A stretch of 64,000 bases of DNA from Casuarius casuarius (GCA_003342895.1 PTFA01000340.1:527401-591400), one strand, 5' to 3'. Positions 1 to 17,099 are shown, counted from the stretch's first letter. Notes: generated by a model from the letters alone, not told the origin. A program made the numbers and translations.

Positions 1-258
1 AAAAAGAAAGAGGAAGTGAAAGGGACTGAAAGAGCAAAAGGCAGACAGAAAAACAGAAAAGAGACAGGTAAAAGGAAGGAAGGAAGAAAAGAATGAAAGA
101 AAATGGAAGAAAAAAGAAAAGAAAGACAAAAAAGAAGGAAAGAAGGAAAAAGGAAAGAAGGAAAAAGGAAGAAAGGGAGGGAGGGACAGAGGGAGGAAGG
201 AATGGAGAGAGGGAGGAAAGGGGGGGAGAAAGAAGGGAGGGGAGAGGAAGATGGAGAG
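1..258 (+). repeat. Polypurine (GGAA/AAAG-rich) tract
   Basis: Almost entirely A and G with interspersed AAGG, GGAA and GAAAA units. It probably continues left of the window. Lys/Arg/Glu-rich open frames here are artefacts of composition. Confidence 0.9.
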
Positions 259-781
259 GTGCCAAAGGAGCCCACCAGCAAACACAAGGGCTCCACATTA
301 GCCTCTGAAATAGTTTCCCAAGGGAACAGCCAGGAACCCAGTCACTTTAAACCAAGCTGGCCAAAGCACTGGAAATATATTGCAGGAATGTCCCAAAGGC
401 AGGCTTGGGGGACATGGGAAGGAGAACCCAGCATCGCTTCAGGGCTTGCTGCTTTACTGGGCACAGGGGATCCCAGCTGTCCTGGGTTCATGTGTGAAAG
501 CCTTGTTTAACTCTGGCCAAAGGATGTGGGGAGGAAGGCTTTCCTTTGGAAGGGATCAAGTTGTACCAGAGTTCAGTAGCTGCTGACTTGCAAATGTTGC
601 CCCAGATAATCCCATTTCCCTGCCGCCCGGTCAGCTGTGGATCCCATAATTGCCCATGGCTGTTGGCTGGGACATGTAGGCTTTCCAACTGCCCTCCAAA
701 TTCTGCCTTCATCAGCATGGTTCAGGCCTCGTGGAGGTACTTTGTGGAAGGCCATGCGTGATGTCATGGTTCAAAACACGT

Positions 782-799
782 TCTCTCTCTCTCTCTCTC
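782..799 (+). repeat. (TC)n microsatellite
   Basis: Nine TC units followed by CAGG. The tract plus CAG imitates a splice acceptor, but no exon follows that I recognise. Confidence 0.9.
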
Positions 800-1384
800 C
801 AGGTCCTGTTGCGGCTGTGCATGCCAAGTGGCAGTGCACGCTGAGTTGCAACAGGGAAGAGGTGTTGTCTAGGGACATGTGTTGCACTGTGCCCTTCTGC
901 ACCAGCCAGGCCTGCATCATGTGACATGACCGTCCCCTGCAACAGGCTGCTTTTCTCACTGTTCCCACAGATTAGGCATGGATCTCATTTTGGAGCCGTG
1001 CGGTACTATTCTCATACGTCTCACCACATGTCAGGGAGCGGAAAGGCAGACCAGAAATGTGTGCTCAGCACTGGGGAAAGGACAAAGTCCTTAGCTTCCC
1101 ATCCTCAGCACCAAACCAGCCCTGGAGAAAACTGAGTCATCATTTAACTAGAGCTTTATGTCCAGTGGCCTGCTGGCACTCAGAGAAAGAAACATCTGTT
1201 GGACACACTGGGATTGCAGGGCAGACAAGGCAAGCTGCATCTCTGAAATGTTAGCTGGTCAAATTAAATTGGGTTTTAGCATGTTAATTACCATACATTA
1301 ACCAGCACGTGGTGGAGCACACTCTCTCCATGCTACAAACATGCCCCAGAGGGCTCTGAATGGTGGTCACTCACTTCCTGAGAC

Positions 1385-1588
1385 ATCTTTCCTCCAAAGA
1401 AAAGAGAAGCCTTAAGCAAGGCCAGGTTTGGACCTGTGGGAACCAAACTTTTATCTTTCCTCCAAAGAAAAGAGAAGCCTTAAGCAAGGCCAGGTTTGGA
1501 CCTGTGGGAACCAAACTTTTATCTTTCCTCCAAAGAAAAGAGAAGCCTTAAGCAAGGCCAGGTTTGGACCTGTGGGAACCAAACTTTT
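1385..1588 (+). repeat. Tandem repeat, 3 copies of a 68 bp unit
   Basis: The unit begins ATCTTTCCTCCAAAGAAAAG and ends GGAACCAAACTTTT. Copies start at 1385, 1453 and 1521 and look essentially identical. Because 68 is not a multiple of three, the repeated sequence shifts frame in each copy and does not encode a repeat protein. Confidence 0.95.
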
Positions 1589-4500
1589 CAAGCAGAGTCA
1601 CAAGGGTTCAGAGGAAAAAGGTGCCTGTCAGTCTTTAAGGTGTTTCCAACATGCCAGAGGTCACAGCAGAAACAGGGAGGCAGAGCTGACCCAGCCAGCC
1701 TGGACAGCCCTGGAAGGGTAACCTAGCACCTGCATGCTCCAGGATGCATGAGAATAGGAGCAACATCTGTTAAAAAACAAGTCCTTGGGGCATTGGGGCA
1801 GGAACTGGTCCAGTGCAGGCCTGACCCTGACTTTGCCCATGTGTCTGGAAAGCAAAGGCTAAGGGGCAGTTCATTGCCAGGACACAAGAATGGCCTTATG
1901 GTGGGACTGGGCTGGACTGGGGTTCAGCTATGCCCCAGGTGACCCAGCCACCCTTGCTCTGACCTATGCCCAGCGGCAGCCCCGTGCAGCCAGAGTTTAT
2001 AGCCCCAGGCAGTCCCAGACAGGGACAGTTGGGAACCTTGCAAGTGAGTCTTCATTTTGGAGGAGAGCTGGGGAAATCACCCAGCTGGGTGAGACACACT
2101 TACAGGAGCAGAGTGGAAAATTCCTCTCACCAAGCCAGGTGCTCTCTCCAGCCTGAGTACATCAATTGTCATCTTGCAGGACCTGGCATGCCCTGGAGTG
2201 TCTATCAACACTGTTTCACAAGGACCACGGTACACAACTTGGCGGGGGCACAAAAGCCGCTTCGGCAACCAGCTCTGCCAAAAGCCAACACTCTTGGGAA
2301 ACAGGCCTCTGGCCTTCCCTGTGCAACGAGTCACGATAAGGCAGCAAATTCACAGTGCAGGGCCATTGTCACCTGAATGGTCATCAGCATTGTCTCCTTT
2401 CTGGACTCCAGAATTCAAGGCACTGAGATCTGAGCTTCACTGTCTGCCCCATTTCAGTTCTTCCTCCACCTTGCAAGGCTGGCTAACGCAGCCCAGTCTC
2501 TCGTGCTAGTCTCTCTCTCTGATTACCAGCCAAAAGACCAACAGTTTAGCATCAATCCCTCCAGTTCCTTCCAGCATCCCTCCCTGCCCTCCCCTAGGCG
2601 TGTTATTTGGGCTGTTAAACTCTGCACACTGGGACACTGCATCTCATGCTACTCTCTCAGCACACCCTTGGCATGCACACTGATACTAGATAATGCCAGT
2701 CTCCAAGGCACTATTCAACTGTTGGGTCCATGGAGCAGATCCAAGCTCCAGTATCCATCCCCAAATCACAGCTGTGTCCAGAGCACCACATAAGCCTCCA
2801 GACACCTTTTCTTGGGTTTGGTTTCAGATGGCAGGGCAACAAATGAGCTCAGTATGATGGTCATCCTTGCCCAAGGCATGCTGCTCCTTTCTCATAGGGG
2901 AAATAGCTGGTGGGGAAGTCACCGCACTCTCTCAGAGGGGTTTGGAAGTATCAGCAAGAATGGCAGCATGAACACAACACCTGGCACATCTGGCTGGCTG
3001 CTATATAGGCACGGACTGAGTGGCTACACACTGCCTGAAAGGTGACACAGCCCAGTGGGACCAGCATGCCCTCAGTTAACTTCAAAAGAGCAGAACTGGC
3101 ACAAACAAACCCCTTGGGCCGGGAAGGAAACGAGCACATCACAGGCAACACTGGCTGGGATGCTGGGCAGGTCGGACAACATGGAGGTTGGGATGGAGAG
3201 CAGCAAATAAGCTAGCCCTGGAAACTAGTGCTAGCCTTGACAATGCCCTGGGGGGGGCTGTGCTCTGTGGCAAGCAGGGCTGTGGGCGCTGGAGATGGTC
3301 CATCCCACCCCCTGGTGCTGCACATGGCTGGTAATCCCCAAGAGGGGGTTTAGAAGGATCAGTGGCAGGAGCAGTGAGCTGGGGTGTTGGAGACACTCTA
3401 GAGCCCAGGAAAGCAATTTCTGAGCTGTTCCTGAAGCACTGAGATCCATCTCAAATCCCTGCTTGGGGGGACAGTGGGGAAAAGGGTGGCAGGTTTGTGG
3501 AGTGGGTGTCAGCCCTCCCGAGGGTAAAAAAGCAAATCGTGGCTCCTGGTGTCTCCTCAAAGGGACCAGAAGCTCCCCTAGGCACTAAGGCTCTCCTGAC
3601 CAGGGGTTACAGGGCAGCTGCCTCCCAGGCAGCCAGTCTCTCACAGCGAAGCTGGGATTGCAGAGACTGACAGAGGGGGTTGAGTAGGTACCAGGAGTGG
3701 GGAGGCAACCAGAGGAAGGCAAGCAGGCTCCTAAAGTTAGCATTGCACAGGCCCTTCCTGAAACCTCCTGCCAGCTGGGGCTCACACCCTGGTGCAGCTG
3801 GAGCTGCTGAGAAGAGCAGGCTTTGTGCAAGCTGGCCAAGATGTTAGTCGGAGCGGAGGCATGCATAAACATTTTGTTTAATAAAGGACTCTGGGTGAAC
3901 ACAGTGTACTCTGGCTCTGTACAGCAGAAACAGCTGTGACCCTGCAGAGCCCGGCCCAGGGACACCAACCTGTGGGAGCAGAGCGACCTCGCGTGGCAGT
4001 CCAGCAGCCCTGGGCTATCCACACTGCCCATGGCCCCGGGCATTCTCCACCAGCCCTCAGTAGGCAGCTGGCCAAAGGAGCACAAAAACATCTGCCCTCC
4101 CCAGTTTCCAGCTCGCTCTAGAGAGAAGCCATCCTTCCACTTCCAGCAGCTCCAGCCAGATCCAAGAGGGCAATTACGCAGGCGCCACGGCGAGTTAGCT
4201 GCACTGTAAAAAACAACTCTGACTTTATTTAGCCCAGACCTTTTGCAGTCATGCTGAGATGGAGGCTCAAGCACCAAAGCTTTCAGGGTCATGGCCCTCT
4301 CACACCCCAGGTGCACTTGTGAAAGGCACAGAGTCTGCAAAAATCACAGCTGCTCTGGAAGCATTTTGTTGGCCTGTGCTGGTGGTCCCATACTTGTGTT
4401 TTACCCAGGCCTCTGCAGCACCAGGTTAGTCCCAGATGATCATCTGTACAAAGAAGACATACACAAAAGGCGCGGAATGACAGTCACTGCTGCCACCCTG

Positions 4501-7500
4501 CCCCATAGTAGCAGCTTGCCTCGTAACAAGGCAGATCTGCACCCATCCAGGGCCTCAACCAAATGCTGACAAGGAGATGCTAGGTAGTCATGCCTGGCAA
4601 AGACCACTGGAGCCAAATTGCACTGGCCCTGTGGGTTGTTAAGGGGTTTCCCTGTAGGAACCACATCATCCATGCGCGTCTGGGAGACTTGCCATGGCAT
4701 GTTGGAGCAGCAAGCCGGAGAGCCTGGCAACTAGCCACCAGCTCTGGCTGTGGTGCCATGCATCATGAGAAGGTGTATGAACAGCACAGGGGACAGGGAG
4801 GAACTACAGACTTCTACAGCTTGGCCTGGCAATTCATTTAACACTGAGGTGCCCTGCAGCAGGACAACCTTTAGACTTTCCTCCATAAAGAAATTCCCAT
4901 ACGTTTGACTTCTCCCCAGGAATGGCCAGTCTCCAGCTCTTCTGCTCTGCCAGCTTAACTAAGGCAATGAGAGTCATAAGTGAAGTGCATGCCACCAGCA
5001 CGTCATGCAGCTGAGTTGCTTGCTCCTGCTTGGTCCTGCAGGATCTCTCTGCTCTCAGGGAGCACTCATCATCGTTTGGACCAGTGTAATCCCTTGGCCA
5101 TCCAGTCTGTGCCCTCACGCACAGATTGACTCTCCTGAGAACCAGCTTGTCCAGAGCATGGCGTGAATGACCCCATGTCTCAGCTTATCGCTGCTCTGAG
5201 CTGATGGGAGCTGATTTGTTATCATCCCTGTCTCCCCACCAGCAATGCTTGTGTTACCCCAACTCAGTTGTACCATAAGGCAAGAGACAAAGCTGAGCTA
5301 ACAGCTCCCTGATGAAGCCAAGGTGGAAAAATCCCCATTGCGAGGAAGAGTGAGGCCTGAGCACCAGGCAGGCAGGGAGCTGGGCAGCCAGGTTTTGGGT
5401 GCAGCGGGAACAAGATGACAGCTCACACTGCTTTGAGAGATCCCAGAGAAACAATCTGTTATAGGGGGAAAAAAAGAGTTTTGCTGAAGTCTAGGTGCTT
5501 CCCAGGGACCCACTAGTTTCTGAAAGATTCTTCAGCAGGAAAAGAGGCAAATCAGCCCAGCTCTAGGATTTTGTCCTGGTAAAGGGAAAGTACAGTACTT
5601 TGATATCACTTCAGGGCTCTGGAAGAACCAGGAGTGGGGTGGGGTGGGAAGAAGTATAGGAAGGTCCCACACCAGATCTACAGGGAAGTATTGTCTGGCT
5701 GCTCTTTGCCCAGCTGTGGGTCCCAGCTGTGCAGCAGGAGAGCAAATCCCCATGGAGCAGGACTGAGCAGGGTTGGGGTGGTCAGGGAACTGGAAACCTG
5801 CTGAGAAGGTATTAAAAGCACCTACTGGGCTGTTTTTTGTTCCCCAGCATCCCTCGCACACTGCTGGTGGGCCACAGTGCCTTGAGCTGCTGTGCCAAGC
5901 CCTGGCAGTGACGGTGCGTCCCTTGTCTTCTGTGGCCCTCTATAGGTTATAAGGCAGGTGTAATTGCTTGGAAACAAGCCCGAAGGCTGCTGTGTCAGGG
6001 TGGCAAGTTTTGGCTTGCAGGGGCAAAACAGGAACAGAGTGGTGCAGAAATAGAGCAGCACCACTCCTATGCCTGCGGCAGGCACCCAGCAAAAGGCAGT
6101 GTTTCTATCCAGGCAGGAGCAGGACTCGACCCAGTCCAAGGGCCCTGGCCTGAGATGCCCAGCTGATTCTGCACCTCGGGACAAGCTGGGGAGGGCCTGA
6201 GACATTTGCTGTCTTTTGGAGCTGATGTCATCGCTGCGGCTGTCACAGACATGAGTGAAACAAGGATCTCTCACAGCCCTATGGCTGCAGGCTGGCCAGG
6301 TGGGGAAGGCTGAAAACAAACCTGGCATCAGGGAGACCCTTGGGAAGGGAGCAGACCTACATATTTACATCAACAGTCATTTAACAGGAGAAACCACCAG
6401 GCCTGTGGGCTATCCCCCAGTAGGCAGGCTGGCCATGGGGCAAATGGTGTGGCAGCTACGTCTTTATTTCCAAGCTGAGAGCATAGCCACAGACACTAAT
6501 CTCATTTGTTTGCAGGCCCAGGTCTCGCTGCTAGCCTGTGCTCCCTGCAGCACCACCACCACTGTGCTGGGTCAATCCTCTCCAATGCCCCCTTACAACA
6601 TTGAATGGCCTTCACAAGAGCATCCAGGCTCTTCACTGGAAGGAAGAATTTAAACCTCCCTGTTCCTCAAGAGGCAGGAAAATACTCCAGCCCATCCGCA
6701 TGGGCCTGCTTCCAGTCCCAACAGGAGCAAGCGGCTCACTCCCTGGCATGGGGGCTGCATTCCGGGGCTGCATTTGGCAGACAGAAGAGTAGAAGAGTTG
6801 CCAGTAGTTTGCCTGCTGTACCAGAGTCAGCAGAAAACTGCTCAGGTGTCTGCCCTCCTGCATCCAGCCACGCAACAATCAGGTTTCTTTCTGCGCTGCT
6901 TCCTGCATCACTGCGCTTTCCTTCCCCCTCCAGGACTCACGCACCCAATGTGATCATCTGCCGGCTCACGAATGAGGCCAGGCAGCCGGCTACAGGGTTG
7001 CAGAGCAGAGAAGGGCTGCGGCAAGGTGGGCCGATGCACGGGCTCCCCGTAACATCTGATCCACGAGTCTGTGGAGCGGGAGTTCCCCAATGCCTCACCG
7101 TTGTGGACCTCCTCCTTCCTCCTGCCCCAGCACTTGCAGAGGACTGGGCAGCAGGCTCAAGCTCTGTGCCACCCTGCTGTGCTCAGGTAGCAAATGCAAG
7201 ACAGTGGCAGCTTGCAAACAAACACAACCGTGCACTGGCAGAGAGAGACACGTTACATCTGATCACAGGCTGGCCTTGGGGGGCATATCCTTCTGCAACT
7301 GAACCCCGCACCAGGGCACCACCCTCTTCAGCACGGTAACCTGTTGTGGGCAAAACAATCTTGAGGTGGGGAATTTCACTTAATTTATGGCCAATTAACA
7401 GAAACTTTTAATTCCCGATTTGGGTATTGAGGACAAAAAAGAAGACAACAGTTCCCCTGAAAGTTCTCCCCTCAGACATACCTCCTCTGGCAGGGAGCAC

Positions 7501-7539
7501 TTGCTAGAGTGCATCTCCAGCCACGTCCCCAGCAATGTC

Positions 7540-7715
7540 CCCTTCCTTGCGTCTCCTCTGCTTCCTTCTCCATTTTCTCCAAAAACATGCCTCTTCACAC
7601 TCCTCCTCACGTATCCTGTTTTGTGCGTCCTCCTGTGTCTTCTCCTGCATCTCCTTTTCGTGTCTCCCTGTGTGTGTGTCCTCACATATCTCCTCACCTG
7701 TGTCCTTTAGCATCT
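7540..7715 (+). repeat. Degenerate pyrimidine-rich tandem repeat
   Basis: Loose repeats of CTCCT, TGTCTCCT and CCTCAC motifs, for example TGTGTGTGTCCTCACATATC. Strand asymmetry (C/T on plus) creates a Glu/Lys-rich frame on minus that is not a gene. Confidence 0.6.
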
Positions 7716-7729
7716 ATTGCTCCTTGCAG

Positions 7730-8235
7730 CTACTGCCCTTTCTTAAATATGCCTGAGCAGGGGTGCCACGTGCACCTCCAATCACTTGAAGTTTTGGTGC
7801 TTGATAGGATATTGCCATCCATTTCATAGCTGGCTGGATCTGGCTGTGACCGCAATAGGGTGGTCCATGACCTCCTGCCACACTGGGCACCCTGCAGCCC
7901 CCTGCTACCAAAGCCCTGTCCATCCTCTCCCCACTCTGCCATTAGGCACTTGCAGGCAGCAGTGACATCCCCCTGCACCTTCTCTTCTCCAAGCCAAACA
8001 CACCTAGCACCCTTAGCCTCTCCTCATACCTCTGGTGCTCCAGCCCCCGACCAGCTTGGGGGGCTCTGTTGGGCTTGCTCCAGTGCATCCATGTCTGTCA
8101 GAGGCAGCAGAGCCCCATACTGGTCCCAGACATGGTTTCTCCCATTCTGAGCCCCAGGGAGGAACCCAAGCAAATGATCCAGCCAGTTTCACATCCACCT
8201 CCTTGTCACATACCCAACCCACCTCTCACCTGTTT
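7730..8235 (-). mobile_element. CR1 ORF2 C-terminal fragment, minus orientation
   Basis: The minus strand shows a diverged version of the CR1 ORF2 tail (LEQAQQSPP, then YEERLRVLGVFGLEKRRC around 8040-7985 and RGDVTAACKCL). Frames are interrupted. It could be the continuation of the minus copy at 8640-9060, split by the plus-strand fragment. Confidence 0.6.
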
Positions 8236-8239
8236 GGGC

Positions 8240-8630
8240 TCTAAGGGGAAGGAGGAGGATGATCCAGGAACCTGCAGGCCTGTCAGCCTCAGCTCCATCT
8301 CTGGGAAGGTTATGGAGCAAGAAATCCTGGCTACTACTTCCAGGCATGTGGAGGACAGAAAGGTTATTGGGCCTAGTCAGCATATGGAGGGGAAATCACG
8401 CTTAACCAATCTGATAGCCTTCTACAATGAAATGAGTGGCTTGGTGGAAGAGGGGAGAGCAGTAGATGTTGTTTATCTTGACTTTAAGAAGGCTTTTGAC
8501 ACACTGTAATGACTGGCTCTAATGCTCTCCCCCCGTGGTAGATACTGGGGCCAAAACTGTTTTAACATCTTCATTAATGACCTGGAGACTGCAGGGGACT
8601 GGGCTGGAAAGCTTGCACAAGACCAGGTAT
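8240..8630 (+). mobile_element. CR1 ORF2 reverse-transcriptase fragment, plus orientation
   Basis: The plus frame reads RPVSLSSISGKVMEQEIL, then GRAVDVVYLDFKKAFDTL and a stop at about 8507. These are hallmark segments of the CR1 reverse transcriptase. After a gap in the alignment, a second frame reads NIFINDLE at about 8567-8590, so the region between is deleted and the frame is shifted. It is a dead fragment embedded between minus-strand CR1 pieces. Confidence 0.8.
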
Positions 8631-8639
8631 GAAACGTCT

Positions 8640-9060
8640 ACCACTTTCCTCTCATCCCCACAGCACAGATGGTGATCAGAGAAGGCCTTAGGGTCTGCCT
8701 GGCACCACTTGCCCTTGGTAAATCCCTGCTGGCTCTTCCCAAGCCTGTTCTTGGCCATCATTTCTCTGGAGACAGCTTCCAGGAGGATTTGCTCCATCAC
8801 CTTCTCAGGGATTGATGTCAGACTGAGCAGGCTCTAGTTCCTCCCATCCTCCTCCTTGCCCTTCTAGATGTCTGTGACATCTGCCTTTCTCCAGCCCTGA
8901 AGAACCTCCTCCAATCACCAGGACCTTTCAGAGATCACACAAAGTGGCCTTGCAATGACATCAGCCAGCTGCCCATGCACCTTCAGCTGCACCCCACCTG
9001 CTCTCACAGACTCATGTCCCTCCAGTTGCAGTATTTCTCACCTTGATCTCCCTCTACCAG
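8640..9060 (-). mobile_element. CR1 ORF2 fragment, minus orientation, with stops
   Basis: On the minus strand, frames read QLADVIARPL, then WRKADVT, then LTSIPEKVMEQILLEAVSRE and SQQGFTKGKW. These correspond to the CR1 ORF2 linker and the start of the reverse-transcriptase domain. Several in-frame stops mark it as decayed. It overlaps in content with the plus-strand fragment beside it, so it is a separate copy. Confidence 0.75.
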
Positions 9061-9834
9061 GGCTGATGCCTCACTGCCCGCAGGCCTGAGGAAGTGCTCC
9101 TTGGAGATCACAGTCCTGGGCCGCTTGGCCTTTCAGGGCCAAATTCTGCTCTTCAGCCACCCAGGCCTGCAAGTCTGCACTGTCTTGCTGCTCACTTCTC
9201 ACAGGCTCCCTCCCAGCACTTCTGGATTTCCATCCCTCTCCAGGTAAGCTGCGAGCTAAGAAATCCCCCAGAAAAGCTAAGGACTAGTTCAATGCTACTG
9301 ACAGCCCACAGTAGGAAGGAGCCCCCCGCTCCCATCAACAATGGACAAAAACACATCAGGTGCTTTGTCCCTTCGGACTCGCAATACTTGAGTGTGTGCC
9401 CCCCACCCCCACCTCGCTTCTGCTGCCATGTGAGGTCTGAGCCTCTTCCATAGCTTTAGCCCCTTGGTTCTGCCCACAGGCAGAGGCAGCAATGCAACAG
9501 CAGGGCAAACAGGTTTTCTGCCACCACCTGAGCCAGCTGGGTTACATCTCCTGATGTTTTTTTTTCCCACTGGGGCCCAGGACCCATGCAGAAGCAGCCA
9601 GTCATTCCCAAATAAATCCTTTTTGTCTGGAAGGGACAGACCTGCAAAGAGTCACAGCATTGCCAAGATGTCTTCCTAGACAGCATCCAGGTTTGGGACT
9701 ATAGCCAATGGATCACAAGACTCCAGGACCAAACCGGAGGGAGAGGGTCTGTCCCTGGAGGCCAAGAGAGCAGTCAGTTCTCAGACCTAGACTGAACAAG
9801 ACTCAGTGCAGAGGAAGGACAACACCTACAAACT
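9061..9834. other. Spacer between CR1 mosaic and RPS4X 3' end
   Basis: I see no gene here. The left part may be further degraded CR1. Confidence 0.5.
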
Positions 9835-9850
9835 TCAGTTTGGTAAACAG

Positions 9851-9857
9851 TTTAATT
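9851..9857 (-). terminator. RPS4X: RPS4X polyadenylation signal (AATTAAA variant)
   Basis: The minus strand reads AATTAAA about 40 nt after the stop codon. No AATAAA lies between it and the stop. A very short 3' UTR is usual for ribosomal protein mRNAs. Cleavage is expected near 9835 (inference). Confidence 0.6.
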
Positions 9858-9895
9858 GACAAACTGAAAGGTCTGCTGTTGCGCCTAAGCTGGAG

Positions 9896-15169
<5,274 letters not shown>

Positions 15170-15184
15170 GGCTGCGCTCCCTCG

Positions 15185-15222
15185 GCGAAAGGGCCGCCGC
15201 TTCCGGCGCGCCGCGGATATCC
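15185..15222 (-). promoter_or_regulatory. RPS4X: RPS4X core promoter with 5' TOP tract
   Basis: Upstream of the ATG the minus strand shows a pyrimidine run CCCTTTC (15193-15187), a good 5' TOP start site. An ETS-like CCGGAA lies at 15206-15201, and an imperfect TATA element, GGATATCC (15222-15215), lies about 25-30 bp upstream of the run. TOP starts give mTOR-dependent translational control, and ETS/GABP sites are frequent in ribosomal protein promoters (established knowledge). The exact start site is inferred. Confidence 0.65.
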
Positions 15223-15229
15223 GCTCGCA

Positions 15230-16750
15230 CGGCGACGGCGGCCGCGCGGGGCCAACGCGGGGTGGTCGGGCGGCGACCCCTGCCGGCCGGCGGGCTGCAG
15301 CGCCGCCTCCCGCAGCAGCCCCCCCCCTCCCCGCCCCCCTTTTAATTACGGCACCGCAATTAACGCCGGGGGGGAGGGGGAGTTACTGTCCCCCCCCAGC
15401 TGCCTCTCTGCGCAGCCCCCGAAGCAGCGTCCGCGGGGAAACCAGGCGCCCGGCCGTCCCCAGGCCGCAGCTCGGCGCCACCGGGATGGTTTCGTCCTCT
15501 TGGGCCTCCGGATCGTCTTCTCCCTCCGATCTGAGCTTTTCCCAGACACCAGCGGTGTCCTGCCGCCCCCATGGCACCGTGTCCCGTGACGCCCCCGAGG
15601 GGCTTCCGAGGGGTGTGGGGGCCCAGCGCCCCGTCCTCGATGGGACGCAGGGACAGGGACGGGCAGGGCTAGGGGCTTCGCGGGCCTGCAGCGGTGAGAC
15701 CCGAGCCCTCCTCTCCCCCTGCGGCCGGGGGGCAGCCCCCACCCCTGCCTCCGGGGCGCCCGTCGGTTGGGAACGGGGCGCCAGGGGGTCCGACGCCGCC
15801 CCGACGGAGGTGCGGGGGGCCTTGGAGGCTCCCGGTTCTCCTAAACGCCCGCGGCCGCGTGGCGGGTCTCAGCTTGGGCAGCCCGGCGGCCGCGGGGGTT
15901 TGCTGAGCGCGGCGCTGCCCCGGGGGCCCACGCTCAGCAGCACGGCCTTGCCCGCGCCAGGCCCGTCCGAGCCGCTACGCCAGCGCGGGACCACCGCCCT
16001 CCCCTCTCCCACTGCCCGCCGCTCCGCAGGGGGCTGTCACAGCCCCTCCAGCGCTGCAGCCGCTGCCTCCGTCCCCGTTTCAGCTACAGCCACAGGATGG
16101 AGCTGAGATCCCACAGGCCTCGCTTGACTCCCGACTCGGACCTGGCTCGGGACAGGGGAAGCCGCTTGCGGGGGGCCCAGCGGTCCCCCACAGCCCATCC
16201 GACCTCCCTGGGGAGGCCAGCGTCCCCCCCTTGGTGCAACGGGGCTGTTGGCGCAGGCGGCAGCGCCGCAGCGGTACCCCCGTGCCTGGAAAGGGGGCTG
16301 AGCAGAGCAGCCCCTCTGCAGAGCTGGCTGGAGCCGGGTGCCCCGTTACAGGGGGCTGCAGCTCCGGGACCCGGTGTTCCCGGCTGCGAGGCCTTGGCGG
16401 GTCCCCGCAGCATCTCCCCCCGCAGGGATGCAGCAGGACAAGACAGGGAAGCGGTCTCGTCCTCGCAGGCAGCGCAGGCAGCACGATGGGTAGGGCAAGC
16501 GGGGAACTTCCCCCACGCTAGCTGCAGCCCGGCTCGTGAGAGCCCCGGGCAGGACACGGGCTGTGCCTGCAGGCCCTCCTCCCACCCCGTGCTTGTTCCC
16601 AAAGACCTGCCACCCCCCAGAACCCCCCGGCAGGGAGTGGGATGGGGCCCCGGCCCCCCCCAGAGCCGCCCCACGCAGAGAACAGGACAGGGACCCGCCA
16701 CCCCCCAAGGCTCGGTGCTCAGCACGGCAGGGAGAGGGGCACTGCCAGGC
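15230..16750. other. Intergenic spacer between RPS4X and CITED1, GC-rich
   Basis: This holds the RPS4X upstream region and the sequence beyond the CITED1 3' end, all within the CpG island. I see no conserved coding motif or splice-flanked exon. The long frames here have low-complexity Pro/Gly/Ala/Arg composition. Confidence 0.6.
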
Positions 16751-16769
16751 AGGATGAGTCCTTCAGGAT

Positions 16770-16775
16770 TTTATT
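16770..16775 (-). terminator. CITED1: CITED1 polyadenylation signal AATAAA
   Basis: A canonical AATAAA on the minus strand, about 325 nt after the CITED1 stop, in otherwise very GC-rich sequence. No earlier AATAAA is seen after the stop. Confidence 0.8.
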
Positions 16776-17099
16776 AAACAGCTGCTGGAGACCTCCACCG
16801 GGCTGGCCACAGCAAACCAGCCCCTCCACTGCCCAAACCGCCATCCAGCCCCCAGGGCAGCCCCTTCCCACCCTCCTCTCACACCGGTCCAGCTCCACGC
16901 ACGCCCAGGGCCCCCTCCCTGCCTCCGGCCCGGCCCTTGCCCTGCCCCCAGGTCGGGGCAGCCCCGGCAGCCGGGCATGTCCGCGCGCCCAGCACGTCTC
17001 AGCAGCACGAAGCCGCCCGCGGGGACCCGGCCGGGCGGCCGGCAAGCCGAGCACATCCCGCGGCAACGGGGCCCTTGTGCTCCCAGTCGCCTCCCGACC

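Larger units (their letters stand above)
259..7539. other. Intergenic region without recognised genes
   Basis: Apart from the tandem repeat at 1385-1588 and the TC microsatellite, this is unique-looking sequence of moderate to high GC. Open frames up to about 250 codons occur on both strands (for example 3585-4340 minus, 6605-7339 plus). None shows a known domain, a plausible splice arrangement or a conserved motif. Confidence 0.55.

Noticed and set aside
103..510. Lys/Arg/Glu-rich frames at the left edge
   Set aside because: Direct translation of a polypurine tract.
1360..1726. Frames with repeated MDLWEPNFYLSSKEKRSL peptides
   Set aside because: Produced by the 68 bp tandem repeat. The unit is not a multiple of three, so each copy shifts frame. 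It is not a repeat protein.
3585..4340. 251-codon minus-strand frame
   Set aside because: No recognisable domain, irregular Cys/Trp-rich composition and no neighbouring exon structure. A minus AATAAA near 4220 lies inside the frame, not after it. A conservation test would be needed to revive it.
6605..7339. 244-codon plus-strand frame
   Set aside because: No domain or homolog recognised, and overlapping open frames occur on both strands. Probably chance in GC-rich intergenic sequence.
7504..7713. Glu/Lys-rich minus-strand frame resembling a coiled coil
   Set aside because: It mirrors a degenerate pyrimidine-rich repeat on the plus strand.
16097..16777. 226-codon plus-strand frame between RPS4X and CITED1, with a matching long minus frame
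   Set aside because: Open frames on both strands of GC-rich DNA indicate composition, not coding. It ends within the CITED1 3' UTR antisense.
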